NCBI RefSeq assembly: GCF_046348265.1
Contig: NZ_JAXMEO010000018.1
DNA: 64,000 nt
From: Pelomonas sp937871895
GTDB taxonomy: Bacteria; Pseudomonadota; Gammaproteobacteria; Burkholderiales; Burkholderiaceae_C
Direction: 5' to 3' (one strand)
The notes under the pieces: generated by a model
Databases searched by the model: none
The model's input: only the letters and a program-made list of their open reading frames with translations
Told to the model about the DNA's origin: nothing
Position numbers and translations under genes: made by a program
Shown here: in pieces, positions 44,178-55,400 of the stretch
Numbering within the stretch: position 1 is the first letter of the stretch
Layout: each line of letters starts with the position of its first letter

Positions 44178-45524
44178 ATGAGCACTGCACTGGTATGGCT
44201 GCGCCGCGACCTGCGTTTGCAGGACCATGCCGCACTCGCGGCCGCCACGGCGAGCGCGGAGCGGGTGTGGACCGTCTTCGTCTTTGACACGACCATCCTG
44301 GCCGGGCTGCCGCGCCGGGACCGGCGGGTGGACTTCATCCATGCCGCCGTGGCCGACCTGCATGCCCGCGCCGGCTTGCTGGTCCGGGTGGGCGACCCGC
44401 GTCAGATCATCCCGGCCCTGGCGCGCGAACTGGGCGTGGGCGCCGTGCACGCCAGCCACGACGACGACCCGGCCGCCCTGGCGCGCGATGCCGAGGTGGC
44501 CGCCGCCCTGCCCTGCCCGCTGCACACCTGCAAGGACCACGTGGTGCTGGAGCGCGCCGAGGTGCTGACCGCTGCGGGGCGGCCCTACACCGTCTTCACG
44601 CCCTACAAGCGCGCCTGGCTGCAGCGGCTGCGCCCGCAGGACATGGCCGAGCGCGTGGTGCAGCCCGAACGCCTGGTGCGCGGCCAGGACGCGCTGCCCA
44701 GCCTGTCCGACCTCGGCTTTGAGGCCTCCGACCTGAGCCCCGCTGTGGGCCGAGGCGAGGCCGGCGCCCAAGCGCTGTTGGCCGACTTCCTGCCGCGCAT
44801 GGACCGCTATGACCAGACGCGTGATTTCCCTGGCATCAAGGGTCCCAGCTACCTGGGCGTGCACCTGCGCTTTGGCACGGTGTCAGTGCGAGAGCTGGTG
44901 CGGCTGGCGCAGTCGCACAGCTCAGGTGGCGCGCAAACCTGGCTGTCCGAGCTGATCTGGCGCGACTTCTATCACCAGTTGCTGCACCACTTCCCGCACG
45001 TGGCGCGCCTGCCCTTCAAGCCGGAGTACAGCGCCGTCAGCTGGGACGACAACGAGGCCTTCTTCGAGGCCTGGTGCCAAGGTCGGACCGGCTATCCGCT
45101 GGTGGACGCTGGCATGCGCCAACTGGCTCAGACCGGCTATATGCACAACCGCCTGCGCATGGTGACGGCGAGCTTCTTGACCAAGGATCTGGGCATCGAC
45201 TGGCGGCGCGGCGAGGCCTGGTTTGCTGAGCTGCTGCTGGACTTCGACCTAGCGGCCAATAACGGCGGCTGGCAGTGGGCGGCGTCCACCGGCTGCGATG
45301 CCCAGCCCTGGTTCCGCATCTTCAACCCGGTCACGCAGAGCCAGAAGTTCGACCCCGAGGGCCGCTTCATCAAGCGCTACTGCCCGGAGCTTGCCCACTT
45401 GGATGCGAAACAGATCCATGAGCCCTGGCTGCATGGCGGGCCGGCAGCCATCGTCGATCACGCAGCGGCGCGGGAGCGCACGCTGGCGCGCTTCGCCGTG
45501 GTCAAAAAGGATCAGAGTTTGTAG
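44178..45524 (+). CDS. phrB: Deoxyribodipyrimidine photolyase (CPD photolyase, class I)
   Basis: Light-driven DNA repair flavoprotein of 448 residues. The N-terminal alpha/beta domain starts STALVWLRRDLRLQDHAAL; the FAD-binding helical domain has the signatures TGYPLVDAGMRQLAQTGYMHNRLRM and DWRRGEAWFAELLLDFDLAANNGGWQWAAS. It starts 32 bp from divergent yqgE, and its 3' end overlaps the convergent chemoreceptor gene by 13 nt. Confidence 0.96.
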   Translation: MSTALVWLRRDLRLQDHAALAAATASAERVWTVFVFDTTILAGLPRRDRRVDFIHAAVADLHARAGLLVRVGDPRQIIPALARELGVGAVHASHDDDPAALARDAEVAAALPCPLHTCKDHVVLERAEVLTAAGRPYTVFTPYKRAWLQRLRPQDMAERVVQPERLVRGQDALPSLSDLGFEASDLSPAVGRGEAGAQALLADFLPRMDRYDQTRDFPGIKGPSYLGVHLRFGTVSVRELVRLAQSHSSGGAQTWLSELIWRDFYHQLLHHFPHVARLPFKPEYSAVSWDDNEAFFEAWCQGRTGYPLVDAGMRQLAQTGYMHNRLRMVTASFLTKDLGIDWRRGEAWFAELLLDFDLAANNGGWQWAASTGCDAQPWFRIFNPVTQSQKFDPEGRFIKRYCPELAHLDAKQIHEPWLHGGPAAIVDHAAARERTLARFAVVKKDQSL

Positions 45525-46846
45525 ACGCCGCAGCCGATCAGCAGATCGCCGGGCAACGGGCGGACGAAGGACACCTTCTCCAGCACCTCGCCCGTCCCGG
45601 GCCGCACGGTCTGGTAGTCCACCCAGCCACCGCCCTGGTCGGCGCAGGTGAAGCCGTCGCGCAGCAGGTGCTCCCACTGCAAGCCAGTGACCTGGCGCAG
45701 ATGCCCGCCATGGAAGCTGGGATTGGGGCCGAAGGCGGTGAAGATGCCGCTGCGGTCGAAGATGAAGATGTACATGTCGCGGTCGAAGAACTCGCCGGAC
45801 TTGTCCACCAGGCGCGGCACCGCCGCAGCGACGCCCGAGCGCTTGATCAGGGCGACCGCCCGTTCGACCATCTGACGCGCCTCGTCAGCGCTGCCCTGGC
45901 GCAGGCGCAGGCGCTGGGCGGCCGCCGTGAGTTCGTCGGTGCGCGCATGCAGCTCACGCGCCGCGCGGGCCGAGGCAGCCACCATCTCGGCATTGCGCTG
46001 GGTCAGGTCGTTGGCGCCTTGAACGGCCTGGGCGATGCGGTCCAGGCTCTGCGCCTGGCCCGCACTGGCGCTGGCCATCTCGCCCATGTCGGAGGAGAGG
46101 TCCCGCACGCCATCGACGATGTTGCTGAGCGTTTGGCCCAGGGTTTCGATGCCTCGCACGCCCAAGTCCACCTGCTCGGCGGAACGGGCGATCAGGCGCT
46201 TGACCTGGGCTGCTGACTCGGCGCTGCGCTGCGCGAGCGAGCGCACCTCGGACGCCACCACGGCAAAGCCCCGCCCTTGCTCGCCCGCGCGCGCGGCTTC
46301 ATCGGCCGCATTGAGCGCCAGGATATTGGTCTGGAAGGCGATGCTGTCGATGACGGCGATCACGTCACTCATCTCCCGCGAGCTGGCCTCGATCTGGCGC
46401 ACCTGGGTCACCGCCTCCTGCATCAGCGCCGCGCCGGACTCGGCCGCCTCGCGCACGCGGGACGACACCTTGTGGGCCGAATCGGCACGCTGCACGGCGG
46501 TCTGCATGCTGTCGCCCAACTGCTGCACCTGGCTCCAGGCCTGGTCAAGCTGGCGCGCCTGCTCCTGCGTGCGTTCGTCGAGGTGGCGGACGTCATCCGC
46601 CAGCGACTCGCCCGCCATCGCCACGATGCTGGCGTTGTTGCGGATTTGGCCCACGCGCCCAGACAAGGAGGCGCACATGGCGTTGAAGCGCTCGATCAGG
46701 CCCCGCCCGTCGCGGCCGTCCAGGCTCAGCGACAGGTCGCCACGCGAGGCCGCGTTCAGGCCTTCGACAAGTTCGGCACTTTCCACCGCCCGAGAGCCGC
46801 CCCACCAGCGAACCCCCGACTTCTTTGCCGACGCATTCAGTCCCAT
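45512..46846 (-). CDS. Soluble methyl-accepting chemotaxis protein with C-terminal Cache-like domain
   Basis: Receptor of 444 residues without membrane helices. A HAMP-like stretch near the N-terminus (about 30-70) leads into an MCP signalling domain whose hairpin tip reads FQTNILALNAADEAARAGEQGRGFAVVASEVR; the usual residue before EAARAGE is V or I, here D. The C-terminal about 115 residues (from VERAVALIKRSGV) resemble a single Cache domain, including FDRSGIFTAFGPNPSFHG. The ATG at 46846 has GGAG 5 nt upstream. A cytosolic sensor is implied. Confidence 0.85.
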   Translation of the reverse strand: MGLNASAKKSGVRWWGGSRAVESAELVEGLNAASRGDLSLSLDGRDGRGLIERFNAMCASLSGRVGQIRNNASIVAMAGESLADDVRHLDERTQEQARQLDQAWSQVQQLGDSMQTAVQRADSAHKVSSRVREAAESGAALMQEAVTQVRQIEASSREMSDVIAVIDSIAFQTNILALNAADEAARAGEQGRGFAVVASEVRSLAQRSAESAAQVKRLIARSAEQVDLGVRGIETLGQTLSNIVDGVRDLSSDMGEMASASAGQAQSLDRIAQAVQGANDLTQRNAEMVAASARAARELHARTDELTAAAQRLRLRQGSADEARQMVERAVALIKRSGVAAAVPRLVDKSGEFFDRDMYIFIFDRSGIFTAFGPNPSFHGGHLRQVTGLQWEHLLRDGFTCADQGGGWVDYQTVRPGTGEVLEKVSFVRPLPGDLLIGCGVYKL

Positions 46847-47000
46847 GCCGTCTCCGCGCTCCATGCGAGAACTCAAGGCCGGCAGGATAGGAGCGCACTG
46901 CTGCGCAGGTGCGCCGCAGATCAAGCGACGCGTGACCAAGTTATCGCTCCCATGAAAGCGCTGGCAAGCGCTGCGGCACGCGGGCCACGCAGGCACGCAG

Positions 47001-47020
47001 CGCGCGCCGAAGGGCGCGCG
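47001..47020 (-). terminator. Hairpin with CTTC loop after the diguanylate cyclase gene
   Basis: 8-bp perfect stem CGCGCGCC / GGCGCGCG whose minus-strand loop reads CTTC followed by G, a very stable cUUCGg-like tetraloop, 56 nt after the stop. It lacks a U-tract. The rest of 46847-47076 shows no recognisable promoter. Confidence 0.45.
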
Positions 47021-47076
47021 AACGCTCAGGGAAAGGAGACACAAGGCCGGCCCGCGCGTGGCTGCCGGCAGGGGGC

Positions 47077-48141
<1,065 letters not shown>

Positions 48142-48146
48142 GCCCC

Positions 48147-51100
48147 TCACTCACTGCGCCGGTGGAGCCCTGTGCGGGCGAATCCGGCAATCACGCCCAA
48201 CAACTGTTCTTCGTCATAGGGTTTGCCCAGGTAATGCTGGACCCCTAGCTGGCTTGCGTAATCCCGATGCTTCTGCGCGATCCGCGAAGTGATCATGATG
48301 ACCGGCAAGTTCGCAAGCCGCGCGTCGGCCCGCATATTACGCACCAAATCAAACCCGTCCATGCGTGGCATCTCGATATCTGAGAGAACCACCACAGGAA
48401 GTTCGTCTGCAGCGAGCTGTTCCATCGCATCCAGGCCGTCCTTGGCCAGGCGGACCCGGTAGCCCACGCGCTCCAGCAGGCGCTGCGTGACGCGACGCAC
48501 GGTCAGCGAATCGTCCACGACCATGATCAGCGGGGCCTGGTCGGTGGGCTCGGCCACGGTCTCAACCACCGGCGCATCGACGCTCACCCGCGCGCGCGCC
48601 TCGGCGCCATAGCGGTCGGCCAGGGCCACGACGTTGTAGATCAGCGCGACATCGCCCGAAGCCAGCAGGCTGATGCCGGCCAGTGCCGGCACGCGGCTGA
48701 GCTGCGGACCGAGGTTCTTGACCACGACTTCCTGGTTGCCCACCACTTCGTCCACGTGCAGGGCCAGTCGCGACTGGCCGCTGCGGACGATGACGACGGG
48801 CGCGTGCCGGCCGGCGGTGTGGCCCCGGCCACTTTGACCCAGCAGGCCGCCGAGCCAGTAGAAGGGCAGTTGGTCAGCGCCATAGGCCAGATGGCCCGTC
48901 CCGTAGGCGGACTCGACAGCGGCGACCGGCGTGCGCTGCACAGAATCCATCAGCGTCGCGGGCACGGCCACGACCTGATCGCCGCTGCGCAGCAGCACGA
49001 TCTTGGTCAGCGCCGTGGTGAGCGGCAGGCGCAGCAGGAAGCTCGTGCCTTGGCCCGGCGTGGAGTCGGTCTCGATGGAGCCGCCCAAGGTGTTGACCTC
49101 GGCACGCACCACGTCCATGCCGACGCCCCGGCCGCTCAGCTCGGTCACCTCGCTGGCGGTGGAGAAGCCGGGCTCGAAGATCAGGCGGTGCAGGCGGCCG
49201 GCATCGACCTCGGCGCCGGGCTGCAGCAGGCCGGACTCTTCGCCTCGGCGGCGGATGCGCTCCAGGTTCAGGCCGGCGCCGTCGTCGCTGAAGCGCAGCA
49301 GCACTTCATTGCCTTGCTGGCTGACGTCAAGACGCAGCACGCCGGTGGCGTCCTTGCCGGCTTGCTGGCGGGCCTCGGCGGCTTCGATGCCGTGCGCCAC
49401 GCTATTGCGCAGCAAGTGCTCGAAGGGGCCGGCCATGCGTTCCAGCACGCTGCGGTCGATTTCGGTCTGGGCGCCCTGGATGTCGAGGCGCACCTGCTTG
49501 CCGGAGTCGCGCGCCGCCTGACGCACCACGCGGTGCAGACGCTCGCCAATGCTGTCGAAGCTGACCAGGCGGGTGCGCAGCAGGTCATCCTGCAGCTCAC
49601 GCGTCAGCCGGGATTGAGCGGCCAGTTCGTCTTCGCCGGTCTGGACGCTGCGGCCCAGTGTGCGCTGCAGCGTGGCCACGTCACCGACCGACTCGGCCAG
49701 CATCCGGGTCAGCTCCTGGAAGCGGGTGTAGCGGTCGAACTCCAGCGGGTCGAACTCGCGGCCGCCGGACTGCGCCAATTCCTGCTGGATGTGCATCTGC
49801 GCTTCGGCCTGCAATTCCAGCTCGCGCAACTGGGCACGGATGCGCTCCAAGTTGTCGTCCAGGTCCACCAAGGCGCCCTTGATCTGGCCCAGCTCGGATT
49901 CGAGACGGGCGCGCCGGATGCTGACCTCGCCGGCCTGCATGGCCATGCGCTCGAGCAAGGCACCGCGCACCCGCACCTGGGCTTGGGCCAGCGCCAGCGA
50001 CTCGGTCGCGGCGGGTGCTTCGGTCTCGTCGGCGCTCCAGCGGCTCCAGTCGATCTCGCGCACGACGGCGGGTGCGGCCTCTTCGACGGGGGGTGTGTAG
50101 CGCGGCGGCTCGGCCGGCACCACGATGGCGTCCACGGCCGCAGGCGCCACGGGCTCGGGCGCCGGCGGCTCGGCGGCAGCCAGCACGGACTGCGGCTCAG
50201 GTTCGGCGATGGGCGCCACGACCGGCGCGGGCGCGGCGATCACAGGTGCCGGCGCGGCAGGCGTGGCGGCCGCGCCGCTCAGGCTGCGGCCCAATTGCTC
50301 GAAGCTGTGCTCCAGCGCATCGGCCTGGTCCTGCAAGGCCTGGACGTCCGCGTGGCCGGCCTGCCCCGCGCGCAGCAGGGCTTCGACACTTGATTCGAGC
50401 TGGTGCGCCAACTCGCCCAGGCGCATGGCGCCGGCCAGACGCGCACCGCCCTTGAAGGTGTGCAGAGCGCGCATGGACGCGTCGGAGCGGCCCAGCTCGC
50501 CCGGAGCCTCCAGCCAGTCGCGCAGTGCGGCATGCAGCTGGGCCAGCAGGTCCACGCCCTCTTCTTCGAAGATGGGGTAGAGCTCGGGGTCGATCTGGTC
50601 GCCGCTCGATGCCTCGGGCGCGGCTTCGGAGGCCGCTTCCGCAGCCGGCTCGAGCGCCACGGCAGCGACGGGCTCACCGGGTTCATCCATGGCCAGGGGC
50701 GCATGGAGCGTGGACTCGGGCGCGTCGGCGTCATCGTCCACCGCAGTGGCGGCATCCGCCGTCGGCTCAGGAGTCGGTTCGGTGGACTGCGCGAAGTCAC
50801 CCAAAGCAGCCGCTTCGGGCGCCAGATCGCCAGCGACCGTGGCCGGGGCTTCATCGAGTGGCACGGCCGTCGTGGCCTGGTGCTCGTCCTCGTCGTGCCC
50901 AAAGTCGCGCGGCAGGCCCATCACCGTGCCTGCCTCGGTCTCGGCAGCTTCGGGCGGGTCAAAGGCATTCAGCGCCGCGACGATCTCGGCGTCGTGCGCC
51001 TTCAGGAAGCCGGCAGCGAACTGGTGCAGCAGCTGGCGCACGTCCTCGGCGGCGCGCAGGAAGAGCGCCACGGTTTCGGGCTCGAAATACGCGGCTCGCT

Positions 51101-54100
51101 GCGCGCGCTCCAGTGCATGCTCCAGCGCGCGCGCCAGTTGCGAGAGTTCCTCGTAGCCGACGGTGGCCGCGGCTCCGGCCAGGGCGTGAGCCTGGGCCTC
51201 AGGGCCAGTGGGCAGGGGCGTGCCGGGTTCGGCCGCCCAGCCCGCCAGGCCATCCTGCAGGCGCCGCGAGAGCTCGTCGGCCTCGCTGAGGAAGATGTTG
51301 AAAAGCGTGGCGCTGATTTCCAGCGGCCCGATGTGCTTGACCTCTTCGACTTCAGGTTCGGGTTCCGCGATGGGCTCAGGGACAGGCTCGGCCGCGCGCT
51401 CCGCCGGCGCTTCAGTAACCGCCTCGGCGGCCCGTTCGGCGGCGAGATCGGCGGCGAGATCGACAACCGGCTCGGCGACCAGCTCAGCGACCGGCTCGAC
51501 AACCGGTACCGCGCTCAAGGCCTCCAGGACCTCGTGCGGCTCGGCGCTGGGTGCATCAGCACCGGCCTCTGCCGCGTCAGGCATGGACAGGCTGGCGATG
51601 GCCTCGGCCTCCACTTCGGTGAGCGGCGCACCGGTGGTGCTGCCGCCCAGGTCGAGGTCCAGGCCCAGCGGCGATTCTGTGACGGCTTCGGAAGCAGCGC
51701 TGGGCTCGGCCAGCACCATGGGTTCGATGACCTCGGTGTCGCTGAAGGCCTGCGTCTGCGGCGCGGCGCCCGGATGCAAGGCAGAGCGCAGGTCGTCGAG
51801 TTCGCCAAGGCTGCCGGCTTCCGTGCCGGCCTCAATCACCTCGATGCCGTCGAAGCTCTCCAGTTCGATCTCAGGCAAGCTGTCCGGCAGTTCGGCCACT
51901 GGGGCCTCGGGCTCGATGTCGAGCACGAACTCGGGGGCCAGCGGCGGCGCGGGAGCATCGACTTCGATGACCTGGGGCTCAGGCTGGGCAGCGGGCTCAG
52001 TGGCGGCGGCAGTTTCGGCACGAGGCGCAGCCTCGGGCAGAGCTTCAAGCGTGACGTCGAGCGCGGCAGCAGCACCCAGCGGCAGCAGTTCACCGTTCAG
52101 GCGCAGCGCATCGGCGCTGGCCCGCAGCGGCGCCGAGGCGGACATGCCGGGCTGCGCGCCGCCAATCTGGGCACGCCAGTGCGCGAGGTAGTCCAGCGCT
52201 TCGTGGCTGAAGGCTTGCAGGGAGACGTCGGCCGTTGGCTGCATCTCGGCCAGCCGGCTGTTGTAGAGCTGCTCGCAGGCCCAGGCACCTTCGCCAAAGT
52301 CATTGAGCCCGACCATGCGCGAGCTGCCCTTGAGCGTGTGGAAGGCACGGCGAACCACCGTGAGCTGCTCCAGGTCGGCAGGCGCCTCGCGCAGTGCGGT
52401 CAGCGCGGTACGTGCGCGCTCGATGACCTCGTCGGCTTCCTCCAGGAAGATTTCGAGCATCTCGGGGTCGTCCACCAGATCGACAGCTTGTTGCGCAGGG
52501 GCTGGGGCGGGTGCTGGCGCGGCGACAGGCGCTGCCACGGCCGGCGCAGGGGCTGGCGCACTGGCGGCCAGATCAAGGCTGGGCAGGCCCATGTCGGCCA
52601 GGTCGACATGCGGCAAGGCCGGCTCGGGATGCGGGGCGGCTTCGTAGCCGCCATCCAGCGTCTCGACATCGAAGCCGCTGGCAGCGAAGTCGGGCAACTC
52701 GACGGCGCCTTCGCGGCGCCCCATCACGGGTTCGAGGCGACCCGAAATCGGGTCGAAACGGAACATGCTCTTGGCCAGATGCGGCTGCACGCTGAGCATG
52801 TCGATCAAAAAGCCGAGCGCGCCCAGGTTGGTGGCCAGGCGTTCGAAGGCACCAATGGCGCCCGCGCGTTGGAAGTCGATTTCGGTGTTGGCCAGGCCAT
52901 CCACCTCATCGCGCATGTGCAGCGCCGCCTGAGCCGCCTGCTCCATGCCGAGCACGCTGAGCACGCCGCGCATGGCCGACAACTGGCCGGGCACCGGGAT
53001 CAGCTTGGCGCGCTGGCTGGGGTCGCGGAAGTATTCATCGCACTGGCGCTCGACCTCGGAGAGGCTGGCGCGCAGTTCGTGCACCACGCTGCCCAGGGTC
53101 TGGCGGTCGGAGACGCGGCGGTAGAGCTCCTCCATCCAGTCTTCCAGCGGCTCGGACGGCTGGTTGTGCCCGACGGCATCGACGCGGCGCGCGAGGCGGC
53201 GCACGCGGTCGGCCTGGTCGGCCTGGTCAAAGGCCGCATCGTCAAGCGCGGCCTCGATGTAGAGCACGCTGGTGGCGACTTCCATCGCCAGCGCAGGCGC
53301 CGGCGGCTGGCCGGAGCGCAGTGTGGACACGACAGCGCGCTGCAGGGTCTGGGCCAGCACCTCGCCACTCGGGAAGAGCCGGGTCAGGGACTCGCCCAGT
53401 GCCGCGAACTGCTCATCCAGACTGGCCAGCCGGTGGGCATCGCCCTCGGCAGCGGCAGACCAGCTCTCCTTGGCTGCGAGCACACGGCGCTTGGCCTGAG
53501 CCACCCACGCCGGGTCGACTCGGCCGAGCGAGCTGTCGTCGTAGTTGCCCACATCCTCGTCGGCCAGGCGCCAGGCCTCGTGCACGGCCAACAGCCGCGG
53601 GCAGCCGCCCTGGGCCACCTTGGCCTGGGCGCAGAAGAAGAGCAGGTCATGCGCCAGGCGCTCAGACGCTTCGGGCTGGCCCTGTACCACCGAGCGCAGC
53701 TCGTGCAGCAGGCGCGAGCCCAGGCGCTTCATGTAGTCGTCCACCGGCAGCAGGCGCAAGGCCTGGCCCTCGAAGAAGGCACCCGCCAGTTGCCACAGCG
53801 TGCGGGCGTTGGACGGGTTGATCGAGGCGGCCAGTCCGGCGCACAGATTGCTGAGGTTGGCCGCATGGCTGGGCATGGGCGTGCGCATCTGGCGCAGCAG
53901 CGCGGCCTCGAAGGGCGCACGCACGGCCTCGGGCGAGCGCGGCAGCACACCGTCTTCCAGGGGAATCTCTTGCCAGGCCCACTCGTGGGTCCAGAGGTCG
54001 GCGGGATGGATGCGCGTGACGCCGTTGAGCTGCTGCAACTCCCGATAGACCGGGAACAGCGACAAGGGCGAGGTCTTGGTGCCGGCCAGCAGGCGGGCGA

Positions 54101-54458
54101 CGTAGGACATCAGCGCAAAGTCAGCGCGCTCAATGGCCTCGACGTGGCGCAGGTCCACCTCCAGCGGGTTCTGCGCCAGGCGCTGGACCGTTGCTTCGGA
54201 GGCGCGCAGCACGGTGGCCCCGGCAGGCAGGCCCACCAGGGACAACACGCCGACCACCTGATGCAGTTGCGCGGCCGCCTGCTGCAGCGGCACGCTGGGC
54301 TGCGAGGCGTCGAAGCCGGTGCGGCTGACGTCGGCGTCGCGGATGAGGCGGCGCAGGGTCTTGTGGACGCTCTCAAGCGAGCGGCGCAGTTCGTCCTGAA
54401 CCCACGCCAGCGGGCTCAGGTCGGCCTGTTGATCTTGGTCTCGCGAGAGCTGGTCCAT
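48147..54458 (-). CDS. chpA: ChpA/PilL hybrid chemosensory kinase for type IV pili
   Basis: Very large CheA-type kinase of 2103 residues controlling twitching motility. In order: FimL/Hpt-like N-terminal region (1-640) without a clear phosphoacceptor; Hpt domain with His707 in FHTLKGSSRM; Hpt-like domain with His1091 in AHALAGAAATVG; Hpt domain with His1333 in LHTFKGGARL; P3-like and HATPase region (about 1480-1820) with FEHLLRNSVAHGIE and SGRGVGMDVVR; CheW-like domain (about 1825-1960); receiver (about 1978-2095) with Asp2027 in VVLSDIEMPRMDG. The linkers are long, rich in Ala, Pro and Glu. It follows pilJ by 12 nt. Confidence 0.95.
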   Translation of the reverse strand: MDQLSRDQDQQADLSPLAWVQDELRRSLESVHKTLRRLIRDADVSRTGFDASQPSVPLQQAAAQLHQVVGVLSLVGLPAGATVLRASEATVQRLAQNPLEVDLRHVEAIERADFALMSYVARLLAGTKTSPLSLFPVYRELQQLNGVTRIHPADLWTHEWAWQEIPLEDGVLPRSPEAVRAPFEAALLRQMRTPMPSHAANLSNLCAGLAASINPSNARTLWQLAGAFFEGQALRLLPVDDYMKRLGSRLLHELRSVVQGQPEASERLAHDLLFFCAQAKVAQGGCPRLLAVHEAWRLADEDVGNYDDSSLGRVDPAWVAQAKRRVLAAKESWSAAAEGDAHRLASLDEQFAALGESLTRLFPSGEVLAQTLQRAVVSTLRSGQPPAPALAMEVATSVLYIEAALDDAAFDQADQADRVRRLARRVDAVGHNQPSEPLEDWMEELYRRVSDRQTLGSVVHELRASLSEVERQCDEYFRDPSQRAKLIPVPGQLSAMRGVLSVLGMEQAAQAALHMRDEVDGLANTEIDFQRAGAIGAFERLATNLGALGFLIDMLSVQPHLAKSMFRFDPISGRLEPVMGRREGAVELPDFAASGFDVETLDGGYEAAPHPEPALPHVDLADMGLPSLDLAASAPAPAPAVAAPVAAPAPAPAPAQQAVDLVDDPEMLEIFLEEADEVIERARTALTALREAPADLEQLTVVRRAFHTLKGSSRMVGLNDFGEGAWACEQLYNSRLAEMQPTADVSLQAFSHEALDYLAHWRAQIGGAQPGMSASAPLRASADALRLNGELLPLGAAAALDVTLEALPEAAPRAETAAATEPAAQPEPQVIEVDAPAPPLAPEFVLDIEPEAPVAELPDSLPEIELESFDGIEVIEAGTEAGSLGELDDLRSALHPGAAPQTQAFSDTEVIEPMVLAEPSAASEAVTESPLGLDLDLGGSTTGAPLTEVEAEAIASLSMPDAAEAGADAPSAEPHEVLEALSAVPVVEPVAELVAEPVVDLAADLAAERAAEAVTEAPAERAAEPVPEPIAEPEPEVEEVKHIGPLEISATLFNIFLSEADELSRRLQDGLAGWAAEPGTPLPTGPEAQAHALAGAAATVGYEELSQLARALEHALERAQRAAYFEPETVALFLRAAEDVRQLLHQFAAGFLKAHDAEIVAALNAFDPPEAAETEAGTVMGLPRDFGHDEDEHQATTAVPLDEAPATVAGDLAPEAAALGDFAQSTEPTPEPTADAATAVDDDADAPESTLHAPLAMDEPGEPVAAVALEPAAEAASEAAPEASSGDQIDPELYPIFEEEGVDLLAQLHAALRDWLEAPGELGRSDASMRALHTFKGGARLAGAMRLGELAHQLESSVEALLRAGQAGHADVQALQDQADALEHSFEQLGRSLSGAAATPAAPAPVIAAPAPVVAPIAEPEPQSVLAAAEPPAPEPVAPAAVDAIVVPAEPPRYTPPVEEAAPAVVREIDWSRWSADETEAPAATESLALAQAQVRVRGALLERMAMQAGEVSIRRARLESELGQIKGALVDLDDNLERIRAQLRELELQAEAQMHIQQELAQSGGREFDPLEFDRYTRFQELTRMLAESVGDVATLQRTLGRSVQTGEDELAAQSRLTRELQDDLLRTRLVSFDSIGERLHRVVRQAARDSGKQVRLDIQGAQTEIDRSVLERMAGPFEHLLRNSVAHGIEAAEARQQAGKDATGVLRLDVSQQGNEVLLRFSDDGAGLNLERIRRRGEESGLLQPGAEVDAGRLHRLIFEPGFSTASEVTELSGRGVGMDVVRAEVNTLGGSIETDSTPGQGTSFLLRLPLTTALTKIVLLRSGDQVVAVPATLMDSVQRTPVAAVESAYGTGHLAYGADQLPFYWLGGLLGQSGRGHTAGRHAPVVIVRSGQSRLALHVDEVVGNQEVVVKNLGPQLSRVPALAGISLLASGDVALIYNVVALADRYGAEARARVSVDAPVVETVAEPTDQAPLIMVVDDSLTVRRVTQRLLERVGYRVRLAKDGLDAMEQLAADELPVVVLSDIEMPRMDGFDLVRNMRADARLANLPVIMITSRIAQKHRDYASQLGVQHYLGKPYDEEQLLGVIAGFARTGLHRRSE

Positions 54459-54470
54459 GCCGGCGGGCGA

Positions 54471-55400
54471 TCAAGCAACTTTGAATCGAGTCACCGAGGC
54501 GCGCAGCGCTTCGGCAGATCGCGACAGCTCATGCACCATCTGCGCAGTGGAGCGCGTGCCCTCGGAGGTCTGCTCGGTCACCGCGAAGATGTGCTGGATG
54601 TTGGACGCCACCTCGTTGGCCTGCTGAGCTTCCTGGCGCGCCTGGCCGGAGATTCGAACAATCAGCTCGTCCAGCTCGCGCGACACGCGGTCGATGTCTT
54701 CCAGCGCCTTGCCGGCCGCGTCAGACAGTTGCGTACCTTCCACCACCCCGCGCGTCGAGCGCTCCATGGCGGCCACGGCGTCATGGGTGTCGGTCTGAAT
54801 GGCCTTCACGAGGGCGGCGATTCGCCGCGTCGCGTCGCCGGAGCGTTCAGCCAGACGCTGCACTTCTTCCGCCACCACCGAGAAGCCGCGACCGGCTTCA
54901 CCGGCCGAGGCGGCCTGGATGGCGGCGTTCAAGGCCAGCACGTTCGTCTGCTCCGTAATGTCCGAGATCAGCTCCGTGATCTCGCCGATTTCCTGTGACG
55001 ACTCGCCCAGCCGCTTGATGCGCTTGGACGTCTCCTGGATGGAGTCACGGATGGTGTTCATACCGGCGATGTTGTTCTGCATCGCCTCCTTGCCTTGCTC
55101 GGCAGCCTGACGAGATTGGCGGGCCACATCGGCCGTCGCCTGCGCTTGCGCGGACACCTCGTTGATTCGGCTCGCCATCTGCAGCACGGCCTCACCAGTG
55201 GAGCGGATCTCGTGCAGCTGTTCCTTGGACGCCGCGAGCAGGTCGGTCGAGGTTTGGTCCACCGCCGCCGTCGTGTCCGTCACGCGCGCTGCCGTGCCCT
55301 GCACCTGGCCGACGAGGTTGCGCAACTCCTCCACCGTGTAGTTCACGGAGTCGGCGATCGCGCCGGTGATGTCCTCGGTCACGGTGGCTGTCTGGGTCAA
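54471..55400 (-). pseudogene. pilJ: PilJ C-terminal fragment (MCP signalling domain), separated by a frameshift
   Basis: Open frame of 309 residues containing the entire cytoplasmic signalling hairpin of PilJ: TVTEDITGAIADSVNYTVEELRNLV at its start and TEQTNVLALNAAIQAASAGEAGRGFSVVAEEV in the middle. Its only start is a TTG sharing TTGA with the stop of the upstream fragment, and it lacks the sensor and membrane parts. Reading upstream in this frame continues the protein as GAVAEGDLTQTATV, the expected HAMP sequence. Reinitiation at the TTG could still make a soluble signalling domain. Confidence 0.85.

Noticed and set aside
51400..51510. GC-rich tandem repeats as a CRISPR or minisatellite
   Set aside because: They encode degenerate Glu-Pro-Val-Ala linker repeats in ChpA; spacing and units are irregular and stay in frame.
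50403..54998. Very long open frame on the plus strand opposite chpA and the pilJ fragment
   Set aside because: Composition mirrors codon positions of the minus-strand genes in GC-rich DNA; no motifs and the real genes on the minus strand are unambiguous.
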